Assembly (NCBI GenBank): GCA_035505775.1 | Contig: DATJQN010000375.1 | Location: 1-10,891, forward strand | Direction of reading: 5' to 3' | Length of the DNA stretch: 10,891 nt | Source: JAJXZP01 sp035505775 | GTDB taxonomy: Bacteria > Spirochaetota > Spirochaetia > Treponematales > Rectinemataceae | Shown: piece after piece, positions 1 to 6,767 of the stretch | Position numbering within the stretch: position 1 is the first letter of the stretch | Layout: each line of letters starts with the position of its first letter | Position numbers and translations under genes: made by a program | Notes under the pieces: model-generated | Database searches by the model: none | What the model was told of the DNA's origin: nothing | The model's input: only the letters and a program-made list of their open reading frames with translations

Positions 1-777
1 CCGAGGCCGCCTTCGTCCGCCGGCTACTTCGAGCCCTTCACGGCTCCGCATTTTCTCGTCCTCGGCCTGTTCCTCCTCGCCGTGATCTTCATGGTCGTCT
101 TCAGGAAACGGCTCGCGGCTTCGAAACTCGAGCCTCGCATCCGCGTCATCGGCACTATCGTCGCGCTCTTCTTTGAAATATCCCTGCACATCCTTCAGTA
201 CCTCACACAGGATTACTACGATTTCCTCCGTGGCGTGATCCCCCTGGAACTCTGCGGGATCTCCCTGTGGCTTTCGGTTGCGCTCAATGCGTCGAAGCGA
301 CGGTGGGTATTCGACCTGCTCTACTTCTGGGGCTGGGGAGCGGCGGCTTCGCTGCTGTTCTACAATACCGACGGTGCGGGCTGGAACAGCTTCCGGTTCT
401 GGCAGTACTTCGCGGTGCACGCCTATGTCCTGCTCACCATGGCCTGGTTCACCGCCGTCCACGGCTATAGGGTGCGCTTTGCCACGCTCGTGAAAGCGAT
501 CGCCGTGCTCTTTCCCATCACCCTCGTGGTCCGGCTCTTCGACACCGCCTGGTCCGGAGCGCCCTACAAGTTCAATTTCATGTTCCTGGTCAGCCCGCCC
601 GACGTCCATTCTCCGCTGGACAGCTTCGGGCATGGCTGGGGCTACTACGCGGCCTTCGCCCTCCTGTCGATAGCTGTGTTCGTGGCGGCCTGGGTTCCCT
701 GGGGGCTTGCCTCCCTGATCGAAAAAACGCGCGGGGCGAAGCCCGAGACCGCGATCGCGGCTTCCCGCCGGCAGTGA
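1..777 (+). CDS. TP0381/YwaF-like integral membrane protein (5' partial)
   Basis: Polytopic inner-membrane protein of unknown function, recognised by overall pattern as the TIGR02206 (TP0381)/YwaF type. The reading frame is open from base 1, and the residues before the first possible start (GTG at 82) already look like the family N-terminus, with a Tyr-Phe-Glu-Pro-Phe stretch and then a hydrophobic helix. The true start is therefore probably off the left edge. About six hydrophobic helices follow, separated by short loops. A polar Trp-Asn-Ser-Phe-Arg-Phe-Trp-Gln segment precedes His-Ala-Tyr, and an Asn-Phe-Met-Phe-Leu segment lies before the last helix. The C-terminus is a short basic tail ending in TGA at 775-777. 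The next gene is convergent, 56 bases away. Family membership is from memory and no catalytic function can be assigned. Confidence 0.75.
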   Translation, partial: PRPPSSAGYFEPFTAPHFLVLGLFLLAVIFMVVFRKRLAASKLEPRIRVIGTIVALFFEISLHILQYLTQDYYDFLRGVIPLELCGISLWLSVALNASKRRWVFDLLYFWGWGAAASLLFYNTDGAGWNSFRFWQYFAVHAYVLLTMAWFTAVHGYRVRFATLVKAIAVLFPITLVVRLFDTAWSGAPYKFNFMFLVSPPDVHSPLDSFGHGWGYYAAFALLSIAVFVAAWVPWGLASLIEKTRGAKPETAIAASRRQ

Positions 778-833
778 GGAAGAGAGGGCTCCCGCCCGGC
801 GCTCCGCCTGCCTGAAACGCCCTGATCGGCTGG

Positions 834-2588
834 CTAGCGCCTCGCCTCATGCTCGCGCTCGAGTTCGGAAAAGGCCACCTTTCCCACGCGCGTCAACGGC
901 AGGGAGGGGCGGAACTCGATGGACTCGGGCACGCTCCATTTGATGAGGTGCTTCCTGCAATACTCTATGAGCTCGGCGGCCTTTTCCTCCGAAGCCGCCG
1001 AGGGATTCTTGAGCACCACGAAGGCTTTGATCGCCTGGAGCTTTCGGTTGTCAGGGACGCCCACGACGCAGGACAGCGCAACATCCGGATGGCGGTCGAG
1101 TGTCTCCTCCACGAGGACCGGAGACACGCTCACCCCCGACACCTTGATGATGCGCTTGATTCGCAGGCGGAAGTAGACGAAACCGTCGGCGTCCATGGAA
1201 CAGAGATCGCCGGTGTGGAGCCAGGTGCGGCCGTCGGGGTGGACCCGGAGTGCGTGCGCGGACTCCTCCGGGCTGTTGAGGTAGCCCAGCATGAGAGTTG
1301 GCCCCGCTACGCAGAGCTCGCCGTCGCTGTCCGGTGGAAGCTCGTCGGTCGTGCCCGGCGCCACGATCTTGGCGAGCATGTCCGGCAGGGGAATCCCGAT
1401 GCTGCCCGGCCGGTAGTGACCTCGCGGCGTGACAATGCAGGCGGTGACCGACTCCGTGAGGCCGTAGCCCTCGAAGAGCTCGGTCCGGCCGTTGCGCGAG
1501 CGCAGGAATTCGTCGAAGCGATTCTTCACCGGCTCCGGCAATTTGTCGCCGCCGGCGTAGATCATCTTCAGGCAGGAGAGATCCGTCCTCGCCATCGTCG
1601 GATCGGCCGCAAGCGATTCGTAGAGCGTGGGCACGCCCGCCATGTACTGGGGGCGCTTCGCTCGGATGAGGGCCGCGACGGAGGCGCTCGTGAAGCGGGG
1701 CACGAGGACGCAGGTTCCCCCGGCGATCAGGAAGGTATGAACGCAGACTCCCAGACCAAAGCCATGGAACACCGGAAGTATGGAGAGAATGGTATCGCCC
1801 GGCAGCACGGGCCCCTGCGTGCCCACCTGGAGGCCAAGGGCGTTGAAGTTGCGCGAGCTCAGCACAATACCCTTGGGCGATCCCGTGGTTCCTCCCGAAT
1901 AGAGAATGACCGCGGGGTCGTCAGCCTTTGGGGGCGCCTCGGCGCCGGGTGCCGCTGCATTGTGCGTTGTCGCATCGCGCGGAGCTGCGTTGTGCGCCGC
2001 CGCTCCTGCCGCCGCCTTCGGCGGCGGCTCCATCAGCGCCTTCCAGCGGAGCACCCGGCGGTCTCCGGCGGGCGGCCGAACGATCCTTCGTCCGCTCGTC
2101 GCCCAGAAGCCCAGCCGCTTGAGGGGTGGCAGGAACTCGCCGATCGAGGCGAGCACGATAGTGTCCACGGCCGCGGCGGAAGCGGCCGCGGCGGCGCTCT
2201 CGTAGAACGCGTCAAGCGTGACTATCCAGCGACTCTTGCTCTCGCGCAGATAGAATTCGATCTCCGTCGCAGTCGAGAGGGGATGGATCATGCTCGCGAT
2301 GACGCCGATCCTGTTGAGCGCATAGAAGAAGACGAGGGCATGAGGCGTATTGGGCAGGCTCACCGTCACCGTGTCGCCCGCGCGCAATCCGCGCGCGGTG
2401 AGTGCGGCGGCGCAGCGATCGATGTCGGCCAGCAGCCGCCGGTAGGTCCCGCGCCGACCCATGAAGTCGTAGGCCACCCCCTCGGGCCATCGGAGGCCGC
2501 CGTCGCGGAGCAGCTCGTACATCGTTCGGTCAGGATAGTCCAGGGAATGCGGAACCTCGCCGTAGAACCGAAGCCAGGGCTTGTCCAT
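834..2588 (-). CDS. AMP-forming acyl-CoA synthetase / fatty-acid-CoA ligase
   Basis: Activates a carboxylic acid, probably a fatty acid, with ATP to an acyl-adenylate and then usually to acyl-CoA; cytosolic or membrane-peripheral. It is 584 aa and shows the ANL superfamily core motifs in order: the P-loop YSGGTTGSPKG at 230-240, LFEGYGLTES at 371-380, TGDL at 459-462, the hinge region around 475-490 (RIKRIIKVSG), and the catalytic lysine K570 in RVGKVAF. The start ATG is preceded by GGGAGG nine bases upstream, lying just after the stop of the upstream acyltransferase-like gene (17-base gap), so the two are almost certainly co-transcribed and possibly translationally coupled. An Ala/Pro-rich insertion at about 188-222 with a duplicated 10-residue unit sits directly before the P-loop. 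Substrate chain length cannot be read from the sequence. A ligase feeding a non-CoA acceptor is also possible. Confidence 0.9.
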   Translation of the reverse strand: MDKPWLRFYGEVPHSLDYPDRTMYELLRDGGLRWPEGVAYDFMGRRGTYRRLLADIDRCAAALTARGLRAGDTVTVSLPNTPHALVFFYALNRIGVIASMIHPLSTATEIEFYLRESKSRWIVTLDAFYESAAAAASAAAVDTIVLASIGEFLPPLKRLGFWATSGRRIVRPPAGDRRVLRWKALMEPPPKAAAGAAAHNAAPRDATTHNAAAPGAEAPPKADDPAVILYSGGTTGSPKGIVLSSRNFNALGLQVGTQGPVLPGDTILSILPVFHGFGLGVCVHTFLIAGGTCVLVPRFTSASVAALIRAKRPQYMAGVPTLYESLAADPTMARTDLSCLKMIYAGGDKLPEPVKNRFDEFLRSRNGRTELFEGYGLTESVTACIVTPRGHYRPGSIGIPLPDMLAKIVAPGTTDELPPDSDGELCVAGPTLMLGYLNSPEESAHALRVHPDGRTWLHTGDLCSMDADGFVYFRLRIKRIIKVSGVSVSPVLVEETLDRHPDVALSCVVGVPDNRKLQAIKAFVVLKNPSAASEEKAAELIEYCRKHLIKWSVPESIEFRPSLPLTRVGKVAFSELEREHEARR

Positions 2589-2605
2589 GGTGCTGATCCT
2601 CCCGC

Positions 2606-3526
2606 TCAGGAACGCCCGGGGCCGTCGGCCCAGGCGGAGACGGGGGGACGCTCGGGACCCGATGCGAGCACGCGGTCCAGCGTGAGTTCCCGTTCGAGGA
2701 GAAGTTCCGGGTGGGTGAGCAGGTTCCTGAACACGATGATGGAGGTCGCGTGGTTCATGCCCTCCGAGACGCGTTCATCGAGGGTGAAGGCGCACTCAAG
2801 GCAATCCCGCGCGGCGATCCTCCCCTGTTCGTCGACCATGGGCTGCTTCTCGATCTTGCCGATCACGAGAAAGGAACTCGCGGTGCCCATCTCGAAGAGA
2901 TGGTGGAAGGGGGCGCCGAGGCCGATGGACCCGAGATTGGCGATGTACATGCTCGTGTAGAGCGGGAAGGCATCCATCAGCGCCGCAGGGAGGATGTTGT
3001 GATAGTCCATCCACTTGATCATCCCGACGACCGCGTTGAGGAGGGGGCGGGGCAGGCCGCACACGAGATCGATGAGTTTGTCGTCGCTCCCCCGGTGGTC
3101 GCCGCGCGCCTGGTTGAGTCTGGCGTTCACTTTCTCGCGCAGCTCTTCCAGCGTCTCGCGTCCCGTGAAGACCATGCGCACCTCGGACTCCTCGGCGTCC
3201 TCCGAGTAGCGCTTTTTCGCGATGAAGGTGAGGCTTATGTCCCGGTGCTGGTAGAAGCGCCTGCCGACGATGAAGCGATTGAGTTCGGGCCTGAGATACA
3301 GTGTCCGCGAGATCACGGTCAGGAAGACATGAAAAAGACTGAGCTTCTCGTCGCGGCTCTTCCCGGAATTGTAGGATTCGAGAAAGGCCAGGAGTCGCGT
3401 GGCGTCGATTTTCTGCTTGCTGTAGATCGTTGACTCTGCACGAGAGAGCATGACATAGGGGAAAAGCTTCTTGAACGCGGGCAGGTTGCCGAGATAGACG
3501 CCGTCTCTTCTCCGGCGGAAGGCCAT
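2606..3526 (-). CDS. CAT/E2-fold acyltransferase-like protein, altered catalytic motif
   Basis: A 306-aa protein resembling the catalytic domain of chloramphenicol acetyltransferase and 2-oxoacid dehydrogenase E2, with no lipoyl or peripheral-subunit-binding domain. Supporting features are the Phe-Pro-Tyr-Val-Met N-terminal region, LSLFHVFLTVISR near 62-74, RPELNRFIVGRRFYQH near 79-94, the FHHLFEMGTASSFLVIGKI region near 207-225, and the C-terminal DERVSEGMNHA at 250-260. In classical enzymes this last motif is HxxxDG with a catalytic histidine; here the histidine position is Glu251 and the Asp is Glu255. The frame is open further upstream to 3760, but ATG 3526 is chosen because GGAGGA lies seven bases before it and homology starts just after. 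It is the first gene of an operon with the acyl-CoA synthetase, suggesting a role with acyl-CoA. Whether it is an active transferase is uncertain. Confidence 0.8.
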   Translation of the reverse strand: MAFRRRRDGVYLGNLPAFKKLFPYVMLSRAESTIYSKQKIDATRLLAFLESYNSGKSRDEKLSLFHVFLTVISRTLYLRPELNRFIVGRRFYQHRDISLTFIAKKRYSEDAEESEVRMVFTGRETLEELREKVNARLNQARGDHRGSDDKLIDLVCGLPRPLLNAVVGMIKWMDYHNILPAALMDAFPLYTSMYIANLGSIGLGAPFHHLFEMGTASSFLVIGKIEKQPMVDEQGRIAARDCLECAFTLDERVSEGMNHATSIIVFRNLLTHPELLLERELTLDRVLASGPERPPVSAWADGPGRS

Positions 3527-3575
3527 ACAGTTCCTCCACGGGCGAACATCGCGCGGACAATTTCCGCAGCCACCC

Positions 3576-3604
3576 ACTATACGCGGAGGTTCCGGCTTTC
3601 GCAA
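3576..3604 (-). promoter_or_regulatory. Sigma70-type promoter of the acyltransferase-acyl-CoA synthetase operon
   Basis: Read on the minus strand, TTGCGA (3604-3599) and TATAGT (3581-3576) are separated by exactly 17 bases. The predicted transcription start is near 3569, giving a leader of about 43 nt before ATG 3526. The -10 matches consensus at five of six positions and the -35 at four of six. The prediction is from sequence only. Confidence 0.55.
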
Positions 3605-3679
3605 TGTGAAGATTCTCCGGGGCGCCGATTTCCCTACCGTCGACCGTGGCGCGGCTGCTGCTCCCTGGCGGTGCTCAAC

Positions 3680-3695
3680 GGGAGTTTGGACTCCC
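3680..3695 (-). terminator. Hairpin after the J-domain gene
   Basis: A perfect 6-bp inverted repeat, GGGAGT / ACTCCC with a 4-base loop, begins six bases beyond the J-gene stop at 3702. No T-run follows on the minus strand, so it is a weak intrinsic terminator or an mRNA 3'-end stabiliser. It separates the J gene from the promoter of the next minus-strand operon. Confidence 0.35.
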
Positions 3696-3701
3696 CCTTG
3701 G

Positions 3702-4421
3702 TCACGACTTACCGGAGCCCGGCCGCCCGGGGCTACGGCCGCTTCCGGGACTGCCGCCATCCTTCCAGCCGGTTTCGTCCCTTCGGACCGCTCTGATGTT
3801 TTGGTTCATGCGGCTGTAGGTCTCGTTGTACTTCTTCATCTCCTCGGCCTCGTCCCTGTTCCAGCTCCGGAACGACTCGATGATCCTGCGGTATCGCACA
3901 ATCCGTTCCTCGATCGTGTCCATCTTCGCCTGGGCATCGAATGCCCATTCGGATGCGGGGTACTCATGGACGACGATCGAGAAGTAGTAGTATGCCTTCG
4001 GGAAGAGCTTCACGATCTCCATGACCCGCGCGGCGATGAGCGCCTGCTCATCCTCCTGCCCCGCGATCTTCGTGTTCAGCATTCTCCCCGTGTCCAGGTT
4101 CCAGGACGAAGGGTGAATCTTCATGAAAGCCTTGGTGCCCTCCCGATAGAAGACATAGGCCGGGTCCGCGTGGAGGACGAGTTTTCCCCGATGCGGCGTC
4201 TGGCCCGCGGGCCGGTCGGGCGCGGCTCGGTTCCGCTCCCGTCCCGCGACCAGCCTCTCGTAAGCCTGGCACACCGCAGTGAAGAGGTCGTGGTTCCTCA
4301 GCGCATCGGCGGGCGCGCACCGATCCGGATGCAACTCCTTCACGCGTCGCCTGAATGCAGACCGGATGAGCGCCTGGTCTCCGGTCTCGGCTATTCCGAG
4401 GATCTGGAAATCAGTGATCAT
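3702..4421 (-). CDS. J-domain (DnaJ-like) protein with C-terminal TPR-like region
   Basis: A 239-aa probable co-chaperone that would stimulate the ATPase of an Hsp70 (DnaK). The J domain is at the very N-terminus (about 3-60), with helix II FRRRVKEL followed by the HPD triad at 31-33 and a third helix LFTAVCQAYERLV. There is no Gly/Phe region, zinc centre or DnaJ C-terminal substrate domain, so it is a class III J protein. A polar linker (60-80) leads to a second domain, and residues about 140-182 (AYYYFSIVVHEYP, then WAFDAQAKM) resemble a TPR/BamD-type repeat. The tail from 210 is Gly/Ser/Arg-rich and probably disordered. ATG 4421 is the only in-frame start near the J domain. It has no Shine-Dalgarno sequence and is preceded by CCTCCCC, which is unusual (see leader entry). 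It is divergent from mgsA. The client is unknown. Confidence 0.75.
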   Translation of the reverse strand: MITDFQILGIAETGDQALIRSAFRRRVKELHPDRCAPADALRNHDLFTAVCQAYERLVAGRERNRAAPDRPAGQTPHRGKLVLHADPAYVFYREGTKAFMKIHPSSWNLDTGRMLNTKIAGQEDEQALIAARVMEIVKLFPKAYYYFSIVVHEYPASEWAFDAQAKMDTIEERIVRYRRIIESFRSWNRDEAEEMKKYNETYSRMNQNIRAVRRDETGWKDGGSPGSGRSPGRPGSGKS

Positions 4422-4423
4422 GG

Positions 4424-4489
4424 GGAGGCTCGGGCCGTACCCGTCTCTGCTGTGCCCATGGCTCCATCCTACGGGACACCAGAGCCTCC
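4424..4489 (-). promoter_or_regulatory. Structured leader of the J-domain gene (8-bp long-range pairing)
   Basis: In the minus-strand transcript GGAGGCUC (4489-4482) is perfectly complementary to GAGCCUCC (4431-4424), which ends two bases before the AUG at 4421. The 50-nt loop contains a short upstream reading frame (ATG 4467 to TGA 4411, 18 codons) whose stop lies just inside the J coding sequence. Both the only GGAGG in this stretch and the start-codon-proximal region would be in the stem. This suggests translational control, but is inferred from pairing alone. Confidence 0.4.
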
Positions 4490-4555
4490 GACAAGACGTA
4501 CCGGTGCCCTTGACCCGGCCCTGCACAGGCTCCTTGAGCCGGTCCTGCCACCTCA

Positions 4556-4584
4556 ACAATAAATAAGGTATGCTCAAGTTCCAA
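4556..4584 (-). promoter_or_regulatory. Candidate promoter of the J-domain gene
   Basis: On the minus strand TTGGAA (4584-4579) and TATTGT (4561-4556) are separated by 17 bases. The predicted start near 4549 gives a leader of about 128 nt, long enough to include the pairing described at 4424-4489. It lies inside the 10-bp inverted repeat. Confidence 0.4.
4569..4574 (+). promoter_or_regulatory. Candidate -10 element for mgsA
   Basis: TATGCT lies in the AT-rich island, 57 bases before the mgsA ATG. No good -35 hexamer is found 16-18 bases upstream, so initiation here might depend on an activator or another sigma factor. This is a weak call. Confidence 0.25.
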
Positions 4585-4631
4585 TCGGACCGGCTCCTGG
4601 ACAGGTGTTCGGCCGACACGAGGAGTCATCC

Positions 4632-5099
4632 ATGAATGAATCCAAGAACATCGCCCTGGTGGCGCACGACAACATGAAGCAGGATCTGGTCGAATGGACC
4701 GAGTACAACTACCATACCCTTCTGCGTCACAGCCTCGTCTGCACCGGCACCACGGGCCGCCTCATCGACGCGGCCATCCGCGGCAAGGCCAAGGAGAGTC
4801 TGCCCGCGGACTTCAAGATCAGCTTTCTCAAGTCGGGTCCGCTTGGCGGAGACCAGCAACTCGGGGCAGCCATCGCGGAGGGGAAGATCGACTGTGTCAT
4901 TTTCTTCTGGGACCCGATGTCGCCCCACCCTCACGACGTCGACGTGAAAGCCCTGCTCAGGATAGCCGTGCTCTACAACATTCCGATGGCCTGCAATCGG
5001 GCCACTGCGGATTTCCTGATCTCCTCGTCCATCCTGGACAAGCCCTACGCTCCAGTGGTCAAGGACTTTTCGAGCTACCTCGAGCGCACGATGTACTGA
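4632..5099 (+). CDS. mgsA: Methylglyoxal synthase
   Basis: Converts dihydroxyacetone phosphate to methylglyoxal and inorganic phosphate, the cytosolic glycolytic bypass used when phosphate is short or triose phosphates accumulate. It is 155 aa, close to the 152 aa of the E. coli enzyme. The N-terminal LVAHDNMK, the phosphate-binding TGTTGRL (38-44), SGPLGGDQQLGA (68-79) and FFWDPMSPHPHDVD (91-104) are all present. By alignment with E. coli numbering (offset about +3), the catalytic base is D74 (E. coli D71), with D94, H101 and D104 matching D91, H98 and D101. ATG 4632 is chosen over the in-frame GTG at 4605 because GAGGAG lies six bases upstream. It is divergent from the J-domain gene and convergent with the hemolysin III gene. 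Nothing appears missing from the active site. Confidence 0.97.
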   Translation: MNESKNIALVAHDNMKQDLVEWTEYNYHTLLRHSLVCTGTTGRLIDAAIRGKAKESLPADFKISFLKSGPLGGDQQLGAAIAEGKIDCVIFFWDPMSPHPHDVDVKALLRIAVLYNIPMACNRATADFLISSSILDKPYAPVVKDFSSYLERTMY

Positions 5100-5131
5100 T
5101 ACGGTTCCTCCGCGCTCCGCCCGCCGGGCCG

Positions 5132-5155
5132 CCCGGGCGTGGCGGGGCGCCCGGG
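5132..5155. terminator. GC hairpin between convergent mgsA and hemolysin III gene
   Basis: CCCGGGCG (5132-5139) and CGCCCGGG (5148-5155) form a perfect 8-bp stem with an 8-base loop, placed in the 71-bp gap between two converging genes. It has no T-tract on either strand, so it is a plausible bidirectional 3'-end hairpin rather than a textbook intrinsic terminator. Confidence 0.45.
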
Positions 5156-5170
5156 ACAGCCGCCGCGCCC

Positions 5171-5836
5171 CTATGCCGAAGCGAGGGTGACGAGTATCGC
5201 GGCGACGTGGCAGGCGGCGCCGGCGAGGACGAAAAGATGCCAGACCGGGTGGAACCACGGGAGCCTTTTCAGCGCGTAGAAAGCAACCCCCGCTGTGTAG
5301 AAAATGCCCCCCAGAAACAGCAGGTCGAAAGCCGCCGGGTTGAGATGGATCCGTAGCGCTCCAAGATAGGGCAGCAACAGCCAGCCCATGAGGACATAGG
5401 CGACGGTCGAGGCGATCCTGAACCGCGCCACGCACAGGGACTTGAACACGATGCCGGCCACCGCGATCGTCCACACCAGGGCGAGCAGGCGTCCGCCGCC
5501 TGCATACCGCAGCGGTCCAAGACAAAACGCGGTATAGGTTCCGGCGATGAGTACATAGATGGAGGCGTGGTCGAGTATCTCGAAGACCCGTTTTCCCGCC
5601 CCCGGGCCCAGTGCGTGATAGACCGTGGACATGGAGAACAGGAGGACGAGGGAGAGTCCGAACACCGCCGAGGCGGCAACGGCGGTGCGATCCCCGGTCC
5701 CCATGGCGGCATGGACGAGGAGCACGAGGGAGAGGACCGAAAGAAGGGCGCCGATGCCGTGCGTCACGGCATTCGCGATCTCCTCGCCCAGGGTAAAACG
5801 TCGCTCGCTCGATGCTTCAATGCACTGCGCAGTCAC
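5171..5836 (-). CDS. Hemolysin III family (PAQR/TrhA-like) membrane protein
   Basis: A 221-aa, seven-helix inner-membrane protein of the hemolysin III/YqfA/PAQR superfamily. The bacterial members are implicated in membrane-lipid homeostasis, and the hemolysin name is historical. The conserved superfamily metal-site residues are visible: S70-x3-H74 (STVYH), D89 in LDHASIYVLIAGTYT, and H196-x3-H200 (HPVWH). The N-terminal GEEIANAVTHGIGA is also typical. The frame is open to 5968, but GTG 5836 is chosen because AGGGAG lies five bases upstream and the resulting length fits the family; the longer N-terminus is Arg/Pro-rich and unlike the family. It lies 88 bases downstream of the methyltransferase gene on the same strand, so co-transcription is possible. 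That gap holds a GC palindrome (GCGGCCGGCCGC, 5908-5919) and no clear promoter. Confidence 0.9.
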   Translation of the reverse strand: MTAQCIEASSERRFTLGEEIANAVTHGIGALLSVLSLVLLVHAAMGTGDRTAVAASAVFGLSLVLLFSMSTVYHALGPGAGKRVFEILDHASIYVLIAGTYTAFCLGPLRYAGGGRLLALVWTIAVAGIVFKSLCVARFRIASTVAYVLMGWLLLPYLGALRIHLNPAAFDLLFLGGIFYTAGVAFYALKRLPWFHPVWHLFVLAGAACHVAAILVTLASA

Positions 5837-5924
5837 GGCAACTCCCTGCGGCGCAGCTGCACCGCACTTGGTTAGGCACAGTCCGCATCGTCTCGGTTGC
5901 AGCGTCGGCGGCCGGCCGCGGCGC

Positions 5925-6701
5925 TCAGGCGCGCGCGACGGTGATGCACTGGAGGTCACGGGCCTCATCGAAGGGTGCGCCGTCCCAGCCCGAATGGCAG
6001 GTCAGATGTGCAAATCCCGCCTCCTGGAGCATCTCCCGAAGTCGCGCGGGAGCGAGCGGCACAAGCGTGGTCTCGCCACGATCCGTCGCGGGGCCGCGGA
6101 TCAGCTCGACCACGAAGCGCAGCGTGCCGGGCTGCCCGGCCGGTGGCTCGTGGTAGCTTCTCCGCAGGGTGAGGTCGCCTGAAACGAGCTCGGGGAAATG
6201 ATAGCCCGGGCCGATCTCCTCCCGTTGGAAATTGAGGGTCTGCACGACCAGGGCTGCCCCGGGAGCAAGCAGGGCATGGGCGGCTCCGAGGAAACGGGCA
6301 ATCTCCGCGTGGGGATCCCCTGCATCCGCGCGATCGGCGCCCGCGAGGTGGGGAAGCGTGTTGCCGAGGCAGAGCATGAGATCGAAAGCCTGGCCGGAAA
6401 ACCGTGTGCCGATCTCGCGCATATCCATCACGGCAAAAGACAGCCTGCCTGCCACGCCGGCCCGGGCGGCGGCCCTGTCCGCCTCCGCGATCATCGCAGC
6501 TTCGGAGTCGATCCCGACGGCATTCCACCCGAGCTCGGCGAGGGCAATCGCGTGGGCACCGGTCGCACAGCCGAGGTCCAGGACTCGGGGCGCGGGAATC
6601 CGACCTTCAGGCGTCGTCAGGCCTACGAGAAAGCCAGGGGTCTTCGGGTTCATCGGAAACAGGGTGTCGAACACGGCGGCAAGCGATTCGTAGAGTGTCA
6701 T
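5925..6701 (-). CDS. Class I SAM-dependent methyltransferase
   Basis: A 258-aa soluble protein with a Rossmann-type SAM-binding fold. Motif I is VLDLGCATGAHAIAL (40-54), the acidic residue binding the ribose is D65 in AVGID, and motif II/III regions are visible as VMDMREI (91-97) and FDLMLCLGNTLPHL (106-119). The second half (RREEIGPGYHF-like region, then a Gly/Pro-rich loop and a final strand) is typical of Methyltransf_25-type enzymes of unknown substrate. ATG 6701 is the natural start at the beginning of homology, but no good Shine-Dalgarno sequence precedes it, and TAAATT lies only six bases upstream. The gene is divergent from cbiM. The substrate (small molecule, lipid or RNA) cannot be told from the sequence. 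Confidence 0.85.
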   Translation of the reverse strand: MTLYESLAAVFDTLFPMNPKTPGFLVGLTTPEGRIPAPRVLDLGCATGAHAIALAELGWNAVGIDSEAAMIAEADRAAARAGVAGRLSFAVMDMREIGTRFSGQAFDLMLCLGNTLPHLAGADRADAGDPHAEIARFLGAAHALLAPGAALVVQTLNFQREEIGPGYHFPELVSGDLTLRRSYHEPPAGQPGTLRFVVELIRGPATDRGETTLVPLAPARLREMLQEAGFAHLTCHSGWDGAPFDEARDLQCITVARA

Positions 6702-6767
6702 GCTGCTAATTTACCGACCTTCGACCTCACTACCTATGGTGCCCCGTCTTCCGCGCCCTGCCTCGGA

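Larger units (their letters stand above)
4536..4596. repeat. 10-bp inverted repeat flanking the divergent promoter region
   Basis: GAGCCGGTCC (4536-4545) and GGACCGGCTC (4587-4596) are a perfect inverted repeat with a 41-bp spacer. The spacer holds the only AT-rich island of the region. A partly overlapping small hairpin, GGCTC-CTT-GAGCC, lies at 4528-4540. The arrangement could be a pair of operator half-sites spanning a bidirectional promoter. Confidence 0.5.

Noticed and set aside
778..833. Terminator between the membrane protein and the ligase gene
   Set aside because: Only a 4-bp GGGC/GCCC stem is visible, too short to support a call.
849..2960. A 703-codon open frame on the plus strand, opposite the acyl-CoA synthetase and the end of the acyltransferase gene
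   Set aside because: It is antisense to two genes with clear motifs, has biased Arg/His/Gly composition and no recognisable domain. Long antisense frames are expected in GC-rich DNA.
5908..5919. Perfect 12-bp palindrome GCGGCCGGCCGC after the methyltransferase gene
   Set aside because: In such GC-rich DNA a G/C-only palindrome is easily found by chance; it has no loop or T-tract to support a terminator and no clear relation to a promoter.
6679..6695. A 17-bp identity with 1609-1625 (both encode LYESLAA on the minus strand)
   Set aside because: The two copies lie in unrelated coding contexts, the middle of the ligase and the N-terminus of the methyltransferase. They are best explained by chance similarity of a short helical peptide; nothing else around them repeats.
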